From positions 62,001 to 126,000 of the forward strand of contig CAVORH010000006.1 in assembly GCA_963698565.1 (NCBI GenBank): 64,000 bases of DNA, in the 5' to 3' direction. Each line of letters begins with the position of its first letter. The first letter of the stretch is position 1. The position numbers and the translations under genes were made by a program. The notes beneath the pieces are model-generated. The model had not been told where the DNA came from and did no database searches. It saw only the letters and a list, made by a program, of their open reading frames with translations. This DNA is from Sva-07 sp963698565. GTDB lineage: Bacteria > Actinomycetota > Acidimicrobiia > Acidimicrobiales > Ilumatobacteraceae. This document shows, piece after piece, positions 52,119 to 60,784 of the stretch.

Positions 52119-52445
52119 TCAGCTACGTCGGAGCGTGCCACGCCGTCGTGCCACGCGGAACCCGGCATCGACCAGACGCCAGCGTCGAGTCGGTCTCGGT
52201 CGCCGCGTACGCCAGCGGTCTGCGTCGGTCAGCGTCGGCCGGATCGCGCGATCCGACCGTTCTGGGCGAAGTAGGCCTCGACTGCGGTCTCGCAGGGTCT
52301 TCTGGTCGGCCTCACAGGCCGACTGCTGGCCCTGGTCGGTGATGCCACGGACGGCGAACACGGTGACGGTGGCGAGGATGCCGAGGATGACGATGACGAT
52401 GAGGAGTTCCACGAGGGTGAAACCCTTGTCCTGCTTGTTGTCCAT
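52119..52445 (-). CDS. Type IV pilin/pseudopilin, apparent frameshift in the mature part
   Basis: MDNKQDKG|FTLVELLIVIVILGILA is a textbook prepilin: short basic leader, Gly-Phe cleavage site and Glu at +5. VTVFAVRGITDQGQQSACEA follows and then the frame degrades into Arg-rich sequence ending at 52119. One base over, ETAVEAYFAQNG, the normal pilin continuation, is found, so an extra base near 52288-52296 is likely. A further break may follow. The product is the probable main pilin of the PilB/PilC/PilT system, cut by the peptidase at 55420. AAGGAA precedes the ATG. Confidence 0.7.
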   Translation of the reverse strand: MDNKQDKGFTLVELLIVIVILGILATVTVFAVRGITDQGQQSACEADQKTLRDRSRGLLRPERSDRAIRPTLTDADRWRTRRPRPTRRWRLVDAGFRVARRRGTLRRS

Positions 52446-52580
52446 GTGAATGGTTTCCTTCCGCTCTTTGGTTGGTGCTCCCGGGGGAGCTGTTGTCTCA
52501 CGAATGCGCTCCGTGAGAACCAGCTCCCGTTGCGCACAGAGTTCTTCGGCGTTCCCCGATCGATCTTGAGCACAAAATCG

Positions 52581-52630
52581 AAAAAGCCCCGAAGATCAAC
52601 GACTCGTCAGGTCGCTCTCAAGAGCGGGGC
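52581..52630 (-). terminator. Terminator-like element in the pilin 5' leader
   Basis: GCCCCG and CGGGGC can close a 33-base loop (52586-52630) and are followed on the minus strand by TTTTTCGATTTT. It lies about 140 bases before the pilin ATG, within a leader that has more hairpins (TCTCACG...CGTGAGA; GCTCCCGGGGGAGC). It could be an attenuator, or an end for leftward read-through. The short stem makes this uncertain. Confidence 0.45.
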
Positions 52631-52702
52631 AAGGCGCGCCGATAGATGGACAGGCGCCCGCAGCGGGCGGCGCACCTCACACACCTCACACAGGAACGAC
52701 GC

Positions 52703-53365
52703 ATGATGTTCGGCAAGCCACACGACGACACCGACACACTCGACTCCGGCGCCATCGACGGGTTCTTCGGCGACGAGGCCGCCACGGCCAAAGCCGTCGA
52801 GGTCGACGAGCTGCAGCACCGCGTCGAGCAGGTCGAGGCACAGATCAGCAGCCAGTTCACCTCGCTCGCCACCTATGCCCAGATCGCGCAGGAGCAGGTG
52901 GAACTCGCCCGCTCCGAGGCGAAGGCCAACACCGAGCGGTCCGAACAGCGCGTGATGTCGCTCATCGAGCGTGAACGAGCCGACCGCATCTCGTCGTTCA
53001 CCGGTCAGGCCCCCGCCGGCTCCGCGCCGGACGTGGCCGCGCGCCTCGACGCCGTCGAACACACGGTCGCCCAGATCCGCAAGGGCCTCGACGAGTGCCT
53101 GGAGCGACAGAAGTCGCTCGCCGATGCGATCACCCTGATGTTCGAGCGCCTCACACCGAGCGCATCCGCCGGCGAGGCGACCGAACAGGACGTCATCGCT
53201 TCCGACACCGTCGTCACCACCGGAGCAACCGCAGAGGACGCCGGAGCCGAGGACGCGGAGCCGATGCCCGGCCCGTTCGCTCCGCCGACGGCCGGCCCCG
53301 TGATCGCCACCCCGGTGCACACCCCGCTCAGCGGCCCGATCGCCGACCTCTCCCTCGAGGGCTGA
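52703..53365 (+). CDS. Coiled-coil protein next to type IV pilus genes
   Basis: 220 residues. A predicted coiled coil spans about residues 28-150 (VDELQHRVEQVEAQISSQFT, QEQVELARSEAKANTERSEQ, VAARLDAVEHTVAQIRKGLD). An acidic, Pro-rich tail follows. There is no signal peptide and no known domain. CAGGAACGACGC precedes two adjacent ATGs. It is divergent from the pilin. A second, longer coiled-coil protein follows pilB at 59247, so both may be scaffolds of the pilus machine. The function is unknown. Confidence 0.65.
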   Translation: MMFGKPHDDTDTLDSGAIDGFFGDEAATAKAVEVDELQHRVEQVEAQISSQFTSLATYAQIAQEQVELARSEAKANTERSEQRVMSLIERERADRISSFTGQAPAGSAPDVAARLDAVEHTVAQIRKGLDECLERQKSLADAITLMFERLTPSASAGEATEQDVIASDTVVTTGATAEDAGAEDAEPMPGPFAPPTAGPVIATPVHTPLSGPIADLSLEG

Positions 53366-53377
53366 GCCGTCCAACCG

Positions 53378-53430
53378 CTCCGGCGATGAGTCTCGGCGCG
53401 ATCTGTTCGCGCCCGAACTCATCGCTGGAG
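53378..53430. terminator. Bidirectional terminator hairpin
   Basis: Outer arms of 14 bases match at 13 positions (CTCCGGCGATGAGT) and an inner 7-bp stem (GGCGCGA with TCGCGCC) has a 5-base loop. It lies exactly between the convergent coiled-coil and DUF429 genes. Confidence 0.7.
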
Positions 53431-53449
53431 CCACTGAGTGCGGCGTCGG

Positions 53450-54166
53450 TCAGCGGACGATCTCCATGCGCATTCCGGTGTCGTCCCAGATCGGGTCGAC
53501 CGGCATCCGGCTGATCGCACGTCCCGAACCACGACGGGCGGTGAAGAGCAGGGCCGCAGCCATCAGCAGGTGCACGCCGGCGGCGCCGTCGGGCGGTGTG
53601 CGGGTGATGACGTCGTCGACGCCCGGGAGGCGCTGGCGGATCAGCTCGAGACGTTCGAGGCGGCCGTCCTCGTGGTACGGCGACGTGCTCAACGGCTGAT
53701 CGCTGTTCATCGCGGTGAACGACACGTCGGGATTCGCCGAGAAGAAGCTGCGCGAGTGGTAGGGCTGCAGTTCTCGCTCGGCCTCGCGAAGCCAGCGAAG
53801 GCGTCGGACGTCGTGCTTGGTCATCCACGGCTCCATCTGGCGCGCCTCGCCGTTCGACGAACGGATCGCTTCGCGGCTCGGGGTGCCGTTGATCGCGACC
53901 ATCCGGGGCCAGCCGACGTAGTCGCGTGCCTGACGATCACACGGTCGGTACTGGCCCGACGGGATGTCGAACAGGCCCATCGGCGCGTCGATCGCCGCCG
54001 CGTCGAACTGGGGGCGGAAGTCGAGGACCTCGAACAGCTTCGGGAGCACGAAGGCCTCCTCCGCCGCCACCGTGATGCCCGCCAGGCGCGCAGGGAGCAC
54101 GAGCCAACCGCCGGGGCAGGGCGTGATCCCGGCGATGTTCTTGTACGGAGGCTTCTTGGCGACCAC
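53450..54166 (-). CDS. DUF429 domain protein
   Basis: 238 residues. The DUF429 pattern is visible: ITPCPGGWLVLPA near 14, AAIDAPMGLFD near 57, YRPCDRQARDYVG near 73 and a C-terminal TPPDGAAGVHLLMAAALLF near 195. The family is predicted to adopt an RNase H-like fold and may act on nucleic acid; no member's role is firmly known to me. It lies inside the pilus region on the same strand as pilT, with 19 bases between. Confidence 0.72.
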   Translation of the reverse strand: MVAKKPPYKNIAGITPCPGGWLVLPARLAGITVAAEEAFVLPKLFEVLDFRPQFDAAAIDAPMGLFDIPSGQYRPCDRQARDYVGWPRMVAINGTPSREAIRSSNGEARQMEPWMTKHDVRRLRWLREAERELQPYHSRSFFSANPDVSFTAMNSDQPLSTSPYHEDGRLERLELIRQRLPGVDDVITRTPPDGAAGVHLLMAAALLFTARRGSGRAISRMPVDPIWDDTGMRMEIVR

Positions 54167-54185
54167 GATCGTTCAGCGCCGTGGA

Positions 54186-55377
54186 TCAGTTGCCGTTGCC
54201 CGACGGCACCGGAGGGGGCGCCATCTCCTGCCCGGCGTACGTGCCCGTACCGGACGACGCGGCCTGGCCGGTGGACATCGTGGCATGGGCGTTCATCTGG
54301 GCTCGGGCGGTCGCCAACTGAGCCTGCACCTCCTTCGGATAGGCGCTCGACGCCATCGCCGTCTCCATCGTGATCAACCCGGCCGCCACGAGGCGTGCGA
54401 GGTCCATCTCGACGGTCTGCATGCCGTCGCCGGCACCGGTGGAGATCATGTTGCGCATCTGCCGCGACTTTCCTTCGCGCACCAGGTTCCGGATCGCCTC
54501 GTTGGCGACCATCACCTCGTACGCCGCCACGCGGCCACCGGCGACGCCGGGCAACAGCCGCTGCGAGATGACCCCCTGCAACGCGCCGGCCAACATCACC
54601 TGGACCTGATCACGGCTCTCGCCGGGGAACACGTCGATGATGCGGTCGAGAGCCTGCGCCGCGTCGTTGGTGTGCAACGTCGCGAACACGAGGTGACCGG
54701 TCTCGGCGAGCGACAGCGCGATCTGGATCGAGTCGAGGTCGCGCATCTCGCCGAGGAGCACCACGTCGGGGTCTTCACGCAGTGCACTCCGGAGGCCATC
54801 GGTGAAGCTCTCGACGTCGGTGCCGACTTCGCGCTGGTTGACCATCGCCACCTTGTGGTGGTGGAGGTACTCCACCGGGTCCTCGATGGTGAGGATGTGC
54901 ACCGGCTTGGTGTCGTTGATCCGGTCGATCATGGCCGCCAACGTGGTCGACTTGCCCGAGCCGGTCGGGCCCACGACGAGCACGATGCCGTAGGGCTTGT
55001 TGAGCAACGTGGTGCACGCCGCGGGCGCGCCGAGTTCCTCGAGCGTGCGGACGCGGAACGGCACGACACGCAGGGCCAACGCGAGGTTGTTGCGCTGGCG
55101 GAACGCGTTGGCGCGGAAGCGCCCCACACCGGCGACGACCGAAGGAGAAGTCGACCTGGCGGTCGCGATGCAGCTCCTCCACCTTGCGCTCGTCGAGCAG
55201 CGAGTAGACCATCCGGTCGATCTCGTCGGACGCCAGCACGGGTACGTTCTCGAACGAGATGAGCACGCCGTCGCGGCGCGCCGTGGCCGGACGCCCCACC
55301 GTGAGGTGGAGGTCGGACGCCCCGGAGTCGACGGTTGCCTTGAGGAGTACCTGGAGCATCGGATCTGGATTGGACAT
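54186..55377 (-). CDS. pilT: Type IV pilus retraction ATPase PilT, apparent +1 frameshift
   Basis: The start at 55377 gives MSNPDPMLQVLLKATVDSGA and SDLHLTVGRPATARRDGVLI, up to VDFSFG. The frame then breaks near 55135-55143, and PilT continues one base over: AGVGRFRANAFRQRNNLALA, Walker A VVGPTGSGKSTTLAAM, LTIEDPVEYLHHHK, Walker B DPDVVLLGEMRD and the His box FATLHTNDAAQALDRIIDVF. About 397 residues if joined. PilT depolymerises pili to drive twitching and DNA uptake. If the shift is real, the product is a short N-terminal piece and retraction is lost. It is divergent from the pilD-type gene. Confidence 0.85.
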
Positions 55378-55419
55378 GGTTGGCTAACCTCCCGCTCGGG
55401 CCACGGAGGGCCACACTTG

Positions 55420-56199
55420 ATGAGCTTTTCGTTGTTGATCGTGTTCGCCGTCATCGCCGGTCTGATGATCGGCTCGTTCCTGACGGTGGTGGTGGATCGT
55501 GTGCCGCAGGGCGGCTCGGTGGTGGCACCACCGAGCCGTTGCGGTTCGTGTGGGCTCCGTCTCGGCCCACTCGACCTGGTGCCGGTGCTCAGCTGGGCGG
55601 CGCTGCGCGGCAAGTGCCGACAGTGCGGTGCCAAGATCGGCATCGAACCGATCGTGCTGGAGCTGACCACCGCAGCGCTGTTCGTGCTGATGGCGATCCA
55701 GTTCGACGACACACGCGCCGTGATCCCGGCCTACTGGATCCTGTGCGCCACCCTCGTGGCCCAGACGTGGATCGACCTGCGCACGCAGCGGCTGCCGCGA
55801 GAGATCACCTACACCGGCATGATCCTCGGGGGGATCGCCCTCGCCGTCGCCGCCGTCGTGATCGACGAACCCGAACGAATCTGGATGGCGGCCCTCGGGG
55901 CGCTGATCGCCCTCGTGGCGATGTGGCTGATCTACCACTTCAGCAAAGGCGGCATGGGCGATGGCGACGTGCGGCTCGCCCCCCTGCTCGGCATGTTCCT
56001 GGGTTGGCTGAACCCCGGCATCGTGCTGCCCGGGCTCTTCTTCGGCTTCATCGCCGGTGCCGTGGTCGGCGTGGCGATGATGGCCGGAAACCGCGCAGGC
56101 CGGCGCACCGCGCTGCCGTTCGGGCCGTTCCTGGCGCTCGGCACCGTCGTGGCGATCTTCCTCGGTCAGCATTTCGTCGACTTCGTCCTCGTGCGCTGA
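55420..56199 (+). CDS. pilD: Prepilin peptidase/N-methyltransferase (PilD family, A24)
   Basis: 259 residues. The N-terminal part has GSFLTVVVDRVP and two Cys pairs (RCGSCGL, KCRQCGA) that bind zinc in the methylase domain. The protease Asp residues are in TWIDLRTQRLP near 125 and GGMGDGDVRLAPLLG near 180. GGAGGGCCACACTTG precedes the ATG. It processes the GFTLVE-type pilins. It is longer than, and distinct from, the short Tad-type peptidase at 40414. Confidence 0.92.
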   Translation: MSFSLLIVFAVIAGLMIGSFLTVVVDRVPQGGSVVAPPSRCGSCGLRLGPLDLVPVLSWAALRGKCRQCGAKIGIEPIVLELTTAALFVLMAIQFDDTRAVIPAYWILCATLVAQTWIDLRTQRLPREITYTGMILGGIALAVAAVVIDEPERIWMAALGALIALVAMWLIYHFSKGGMGDGDVRLAPLLGMFLGWLNPGIVLPGLFFGFIAGAVVGVAMMAGNRAGRRTALPFGPFLALGTVVAIFLGQHFVDFVLVR

Positions 56200-56207
56200 C
56201 ACATTCG

Positions 56208-57420
56208 TCAGACCTGACCCTTGGTCCCGTTGAGCACGCCGTACATCGCCGACACGAGTGCCACCGCCACGAAACCGACGATCAGGCCGACGAAGATGAT
56301 CATCAGGGGCTCGAACATCGTGGTGAACTTCTTGATGCGGCTCTCGAGCTCCCGGTCGAAGTAGATGCTCGCGACCGCGAGCTGCTGATCGAGCGTGCCG
56401 GTCTCCTCGCCGACCTTGAACATCTGCTTCGCCGCACCGGGGAACAACTCGGTGTCGATCAGCGGTTGCGAGAACCCCTGACCCTCGAGCATCTGCGCCC
56501 TGGCGATCTCGAGGCGTTCCTTGTAGACCACGTTGCTCGTGGCGTCGGTGGTGGTCTTCAAGCCCTCGGGCAACGGGACGCCCGCAGCGAGCATCGCGGA
56601 GAGGATCCGACAGAACCGTTCGAGGATCGCGTAGTCGACGATGCCCTTGATGACGGGGAGCTTGAGCACCAACCGGTTGTTCCAGACCTTGCCGGTCGGG
56701 TGTTTGAACAGGAAGAGCAGCGATGGCGATGACGACCAGGAAGAAGGCCGCCGTGATGAACCAGAGGTCCGTGAAGAGACGCGAGAACGCCAACAGCATC
56801 CTGGTGGGCAACGGGAGCTCCGCGTCGAGTTCCTCGAAGAGCGGCTTGAACTGAGGGAGCACGTAGCCCGCGAGGATCAGGACCGTGATCATGGCCATCA
56901 CCATCACGACCATCGGGTACGACAACGCCGACACCACCTTGGAGCGGGTCTCGATCTCCCGTTCGAGGTAGTCGGACAGGCTCTCCAACGCCGTGTCGAG
57001 CTGACCGGTCAGCTCGGCCGACTGGAGGATGCCGACGTAGTAGTCGGGGAACACCTCGGGGTGCCCGGCGGCCGCCGCCGAGAACAACCCACCGTTGCGG
57101 AGGTCGTCGACGAGGTTGCCGAGTGCCCGTCGCAGGGCCACGTCCTCGGTCTCGTCACCGATGGTGATCAGGGCATCGGTGATCGGGATGCCGGCCTTCA
57201 CGAACACGGCGAGCTGACGCGTGAAGTGCATCAGCTCCTTCTTCTTCACCTTCTCCTTGGTGAGCTCGAAGTCGAGCATGCCGCGGCGTTCCTCGATCTT
57301 GGTCGGGAACAGGTTCTGTTCGACCAGGATGGCGCGCGCCGCACCGATGGTGTCGGCCTTGGTCACCCCCTCGACGGGGGCGCCGGTGGTGTCGACTGCG
57401 GCGTAGGCGAACTTGGGCAT
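56208..57420 (-). CDS. pilC: Type IV pilus platform protein PilC, apparent +1 frameshift
   Basis: The start at 57420 gives MPKFAYAAVDTTGAPVEG and an intact first F domain (HFTRQLAVFVKAGIPITDAL, PMVVMVMAMITVLILAGYVL) up to FFLVVIAIA. The frame breaks near 56712-56722 and continues one base over with FLFKHPTGKVWNNRL, ERFCRILSAMLAAGVPLPEG and a complete second F domain ending GVLNGTKGQV. About 403 residues if joined. PilC is the inner-membrane platform for PilB and PilT. If the shift is real, no functional pilus could form. It converges on pilD with 8 bases between. Confidence 0.85.
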
Positions 57421-57445
57421 GGATCTGCTCCGTGTCTCTCGGTAC

Positions 57446-59230
57446 TCAGTGGGCGAACAGGGTTCGGACGACTTCGGGAACGGTCGTGACATCGTCTTCG
57501 ACCATCTGCATTGCTTCTCGGAGCATCGTGCGCATACCTTGAGCAACCGCCAGACGCCGCAGTTCCTCCGTGGTCGCCCAACCGACGATCAGGCGGCGCA
57601 CCTCCGGGGTGATGCGCAGCAGTTCGTACACGCCGATGCGGTCGCGGTAGCCCGTGTTGGAGCAGTAGCTGCAGCCCTTGCCGTGGTAGAAGACGGTCTT
57701 GTCACTGCCCCCGGAGTGCTGGCGGAACACCGCGAGTTCCTCGGCGCCGGGCGTGTACGGCTCCTTGCAGTTGTCGCACATCTTGCGCAACAGACGCTGC
57801 GACACCACCCCGACGATCGCCGAGGCGACGAGGAAGGCCTCGATGCCCATGTCGAGCAGGCGGTGCAGCGCGGCGACCGCATCGGTGCCGTGCAACGACG
57901 AGAGCACGAAGTGACCGGTGAGGGCCGACTGGATTGCGATGCGGGCCGTGTCGGCGTCGCGGATCTCGCCCACCAGGATCGTGTCGGGGTCCTGCCGGAG
58001 GAGCGCCTTGAGGCCGGTGGCGAACGTCAGGCCCGCCTTGGCGTTGGTCTGCACCTGGTTGATGCCCGGGAAGACGTACTCCACCGGGTCTTCCACGGTG
58101 GTGACGTTCTTGCCGGTCGAGTTGATCTCGAGCAGCGTGGCGTACAGCGTGGTCGTCTTGCCGGCGCCGGTCGGGCCGGCACAGATGACCATGCCGAAGG
58201 GTGCATGCACGAGCTTCGAGTAGGTCTTGTAGGTCTCCGCCGGCATGCCGAGTTGTCCGAGGCTGACCATCGACTTCGACTTGTCGAGGAGACGCATGAC
58301 GATCTTCTCGCCGAACACGGTCGCGACCGACGACACGCGGACATCGATCGGGCGTCCGTCGACCTTGGTCGAGAACTGGCCGTCCTGCGGCGCCCGCTTC
58401 TCGACGATGTTCATCTCCGACATGATCTTGAGGCGGCTGATCAATGCGTTGTGTGCCGACAGCGGCAACGAGAACGCCTCGATGAGGTGACCGTCGACGC
58501 GGAAGCGGATGCGCAACCGGTCGTCGAGCGGTTCGATGTGGATGTCGGAGCTGCGGTCGCGCATCGCCTGGCCGACGATCTTGCCGACCAGCTGCACCAC
58601 CGGCGCCTGGTCGTCGAGGTTGACCTCGGCGATCGTCTCGGCGGCCTGGCGCTGATCGTCCTCAGCAGCGAACGCGGCCACGATGTGGTCGACGTCGGAC
58701 GTCGAGCGGTACATCTGCTCGATGAACGACGTCACCGTCTTCTCGTCGGCCGCCTTCCAGGCGAAACGCTGACCCGTTGCCGACTCGACCTGCTGGCGCC
58801 GCCACGGCGACGGATCGGCGGCGTAGAGCACGATCAGCCCGTTCTCCTCGGCGATCGGCATCACCTTGTGGGCGCGGGCGACCTCCTCGGGGAACCGGGT
58901 GACGATCTCCTCGTCGAGCTGGACGAGCGAGGAATCGGCGACCGGCACCTGACAGACCGCGGCGACCACCTGCGACAGGTCGTTGCGGGCGACGCCGTAG
59001 TGGCTGAGGAGCTTGGAGACGAGCTTGAGCAGGTCGCCGTTCGCCTCGTCGAGTGCGCTCGCGAGCTTGTCCGGCTGGATGTGGCCGCCCTGCAGGAGCG
59101 CCTGACCGACAGCGGCACACTCGTCGGCGGACCCACCGGCGGCGGGCGGCTCGGCCAGTGCCGTCGCAGCGCCGCCATTGGATCCGCCCGCGGGAGCGAT
59201 GTCGTCGGGACGTGGTTTGCGAAGTGCCAT
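57446..59230 (-). CDS. pilB: Type IV pilus assembly ATPase PilB
   Basis: 594 residues, intact. The N-terminal GspE/MshEN domain (about 40-180) is followed by the ATPase: SSDIHIEPLDDRLRIRFRVD near 235, Walker A ICAGPTGAGKTTTLYATL near 350, Asp box TVEDPVEYVFPGINQ, Walker B DPDTILVGEIRDADTA near 415 and the Cys pairs KMCDNCKEP and GCSYCSNTGY (zinc site). It powers pilin polymerisation. It precedes pilC with 25 bases between them. Its integrity contrasts with the broken pilC and pilT. Confidence 0.95.
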   Translation of the reverse strand: MALRKPRPDDIAPAGGSNGGAATALAEPPAAGGSADECAAVGQALLQGGHIQPDKLASALDEANGDLLKLVSKLLSHYGVARNDLSQVVAAVCQVPVADSSLVQLDEEIVTRFPEEVARAHKVMPIAEENGLIVLYAADPSPWRRQQVESATGQRFAWKAADEKTVTSFIEQMYRSTSDVDHIVAAFAAEDDQRQAAETIAEVNLDDQAPVVQLVGKIVGQAMRDRSSDIHIEPLDDRLRIRFRVDGHLIEAFSLPLSAHNALISRLKIMSEMNIVEKRAPQDGQFSTKVDGRPIDVRVSSVATVFGEKIVMRLLDKSKSMVSLGQLGMPAETYKTYSKLVHAPFGMVICAGPTGAGKTTTLYATLLEINSTGKNVTTVEDPVEYVFPGINQVQTNAKAGLTFATGLKALLRQDPDTILVGEIRDADTARIAIQSALTGHFVLSSLHGTDAVAALHRLLDMGIEAFLVASAIVGVVSQRLLRKMCDNCKEPYTPGAEELAVFRQHSGGSDKTVFYHGKGCSYCSNTGYRDRIGVYELLRITPEVRRLIVGWATTEELRRLAVAQGMRTMLREAMQMVEDDVTTVPEVVRTLFAH

Positions 59231-59246
59231 CAGTCGTTCCTTCGGA

Positions 59247-60632
59247 TCAGTGCTGCGCGTTCACGGGAGGGCTGAACGGGGTCGGGGCGGAGAAGGGGGC
59301 CGATGCCGGCGGGGCGATGTCGGGCGTCGCCATCGAGGCAGGTGGCGCGGCGGCAGGCGGTGAAGCGGCAGGTGGTGTGGCAGCGGGCGCGTCCGTCGGG
59401 GCGCCGCCCGAGCTGTCCGCGAACGCGAAGTCGTAGCTGTCGGCACCGTCGAACCCGGTGTCGTCGGAGCCGGGGCGGTCGGAGCTGGGGCCGTTCGAGC
59501 CCGAACTCCGCTGGTCGCCGTCGGTCCGGCGGACGAACTGGCTCGGGTCGAGGGCGATGAGCGCCCGCTCGACCTCTTCGAGTCGTTCGAGTTGCACGGC
59601 GGTCTCGACGTCGAGGTGCTGTTCCTGCATCTGGGTCTCGAGTTCGACGACTCGCAGGTTGGTCTTGTCCATCGACTCGCCGATGGACTCCTGGAAGCGT
59701 TCCGTCTCGATGCGGATCAGCTCGACCTCACCGGCCACACCGGCCATGCGGTCCTTCAACTCGTCGATGGCATCGATGTCGACGCTGGCGAACTTCGCGG
59801 TCATCGCTGCCAGTGCGGCGTCGACGTCGGCGAAGCGGGATTCGTTGCCGGCGATGCGGTCGTTGAGCATCGTGACCGCTTCGTCGAGGCCGGCGCTGAC
59901 ACGACCGACGTACGCGTCGGTGTCGGCGACACGCTGGCCGAGAGTCTCGTTGATGCGGGCTTCGGCGGTGAGGAGCCGTTCGTTGATGCGTGACTCGGCC
60001 TGGTCGACTCGGCTGCCGACGGCATTGGCGACCTCGGCCTGCTGACGGGCAGCCTGTGCCGACACCTCGTCGAGGCGGGTCGAGAGCGCTGCGAGCCGGC
60101 CGTCGATCTCGGCGCCGACCTGTGCCGACACCTCATCCATCCGCGCCTCGGTGGCCTCGGTGATCAGGTTGAAGTGCTGGACCATCTTCGCGGCCTGGTC
60201 GTCGAACTTGCGGACGCTGCGGTCCACGTTCGCCAGATCGGCTTCGAACCGGTCCTGTCGGTGTTCGAGCTGCTTGACGATCGGTTGGGCCGCGGAGGCG
60301 ACCGCCGCCGTGAGCCCGATGTTGGTCTCGTCGACGATGCGGCCGATCCGAGCATCGACCTCGTCCTGACGACGCTTGGCCGCCGTGGCGTGTTCCGCCA
60401 GGCGGATGTCGAGCAACCGTTGGATCTCCTGCTGGTACGACGCTTGCGACCGCTCGATCGCCGGCATCAGCGTCATCAGCTCTTCCTCGGTGCGAGCTCG
60501 AGCGGCGCGCTCGGAGGCGAGTTCGGCCCGCAGCCGCTGGATCTCGCTGGAGACCACCTCGTTGTAGCGGGTCAACTCCTGCTGCACGGCCGCAACGATG
60601 CTGGAGCGGAGTGCATCGAGCTGATCGTTCAT
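59247..60632 (-). CDS. Long coiled-coil protein in the pilB-pilC operon
   Basis: About 461 residues. Heptad-rich helices cover about residues 1-345 (VVSSEIQRLRAELASERAAR, QLEHRQDRFEADLANVDRSV, EATEARMDEVSAQVGAEIDG). A Ser/Asp segment and a Pro/Ala-rich tail follow (DAPAATPPAASPPAAAPPAS). There is no signal peptide or known domain. It lies 16 bases upstream of pilB, so it is probably co-transcribed. It may be a polar scaffold or sensor of the pilus; that role is inferred. ATG 60632 is used; GTG 60635 is equivalent. Confidence 0.7.
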   Translation of the reverse strand: MNDQLDALRSSIVAAVQQELTRYNEVVSSEIQRLRAELASERAARARTEEELMTLMPAIERSQASYQQEIQRLLDIRLAEHATAAKRRQDEVDARIGRIVDETNIGLTAAVASAAQPIVKQLEHRQDRFEADLANVDRSVRKFDDQAAKMVQHFNLITEATEARMDEVSAQVGAEIDGRLAALSTRLDEVSAQAARQQAEVANAVGSRVDQAESRINERLLTAEARINETLGQRVADTDAYVGRVSAGLDEAVTMLNDRIAGNESRFADVDAALAAMTAKFASVDIDAIDELKDRMAGVAGEVELIRIETERFQESIGESMDKTNLRVVELETQMQEQHLDVETAVQLERLEEVERALIALDPSQFVRRTDGDQRSSGSNGPSSDRPGSDDTGFDGADSYDFAFADSSGGAPTDAPAATPPAASPPAAAPPASMATPDIAPPASAPFSAPTPFSPPVNAQH

Positions 60633-60784
60633 CACGTGGTCCTTCGGGTTCGGAGCGCCAGCTTCCTGGCGTCGGGTTCCAGGTGTCTATCGGCAGCGCG
60701 TCTGCGGATCTTGAGAGTTCGCTGAGACGGAGTTGACAGAGTCCGTGCACGGCCCTGTGCAGCCGGCGACGTAACGTCCCGTGC

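Noticed and set aside
52446..52702. c-di-GMP (GEMM) riboswitch in the pilin leader
   Set aside because: Such switches do control pilins elsewhere, but the conserved GEMM core was not found in this stretch on either strand.
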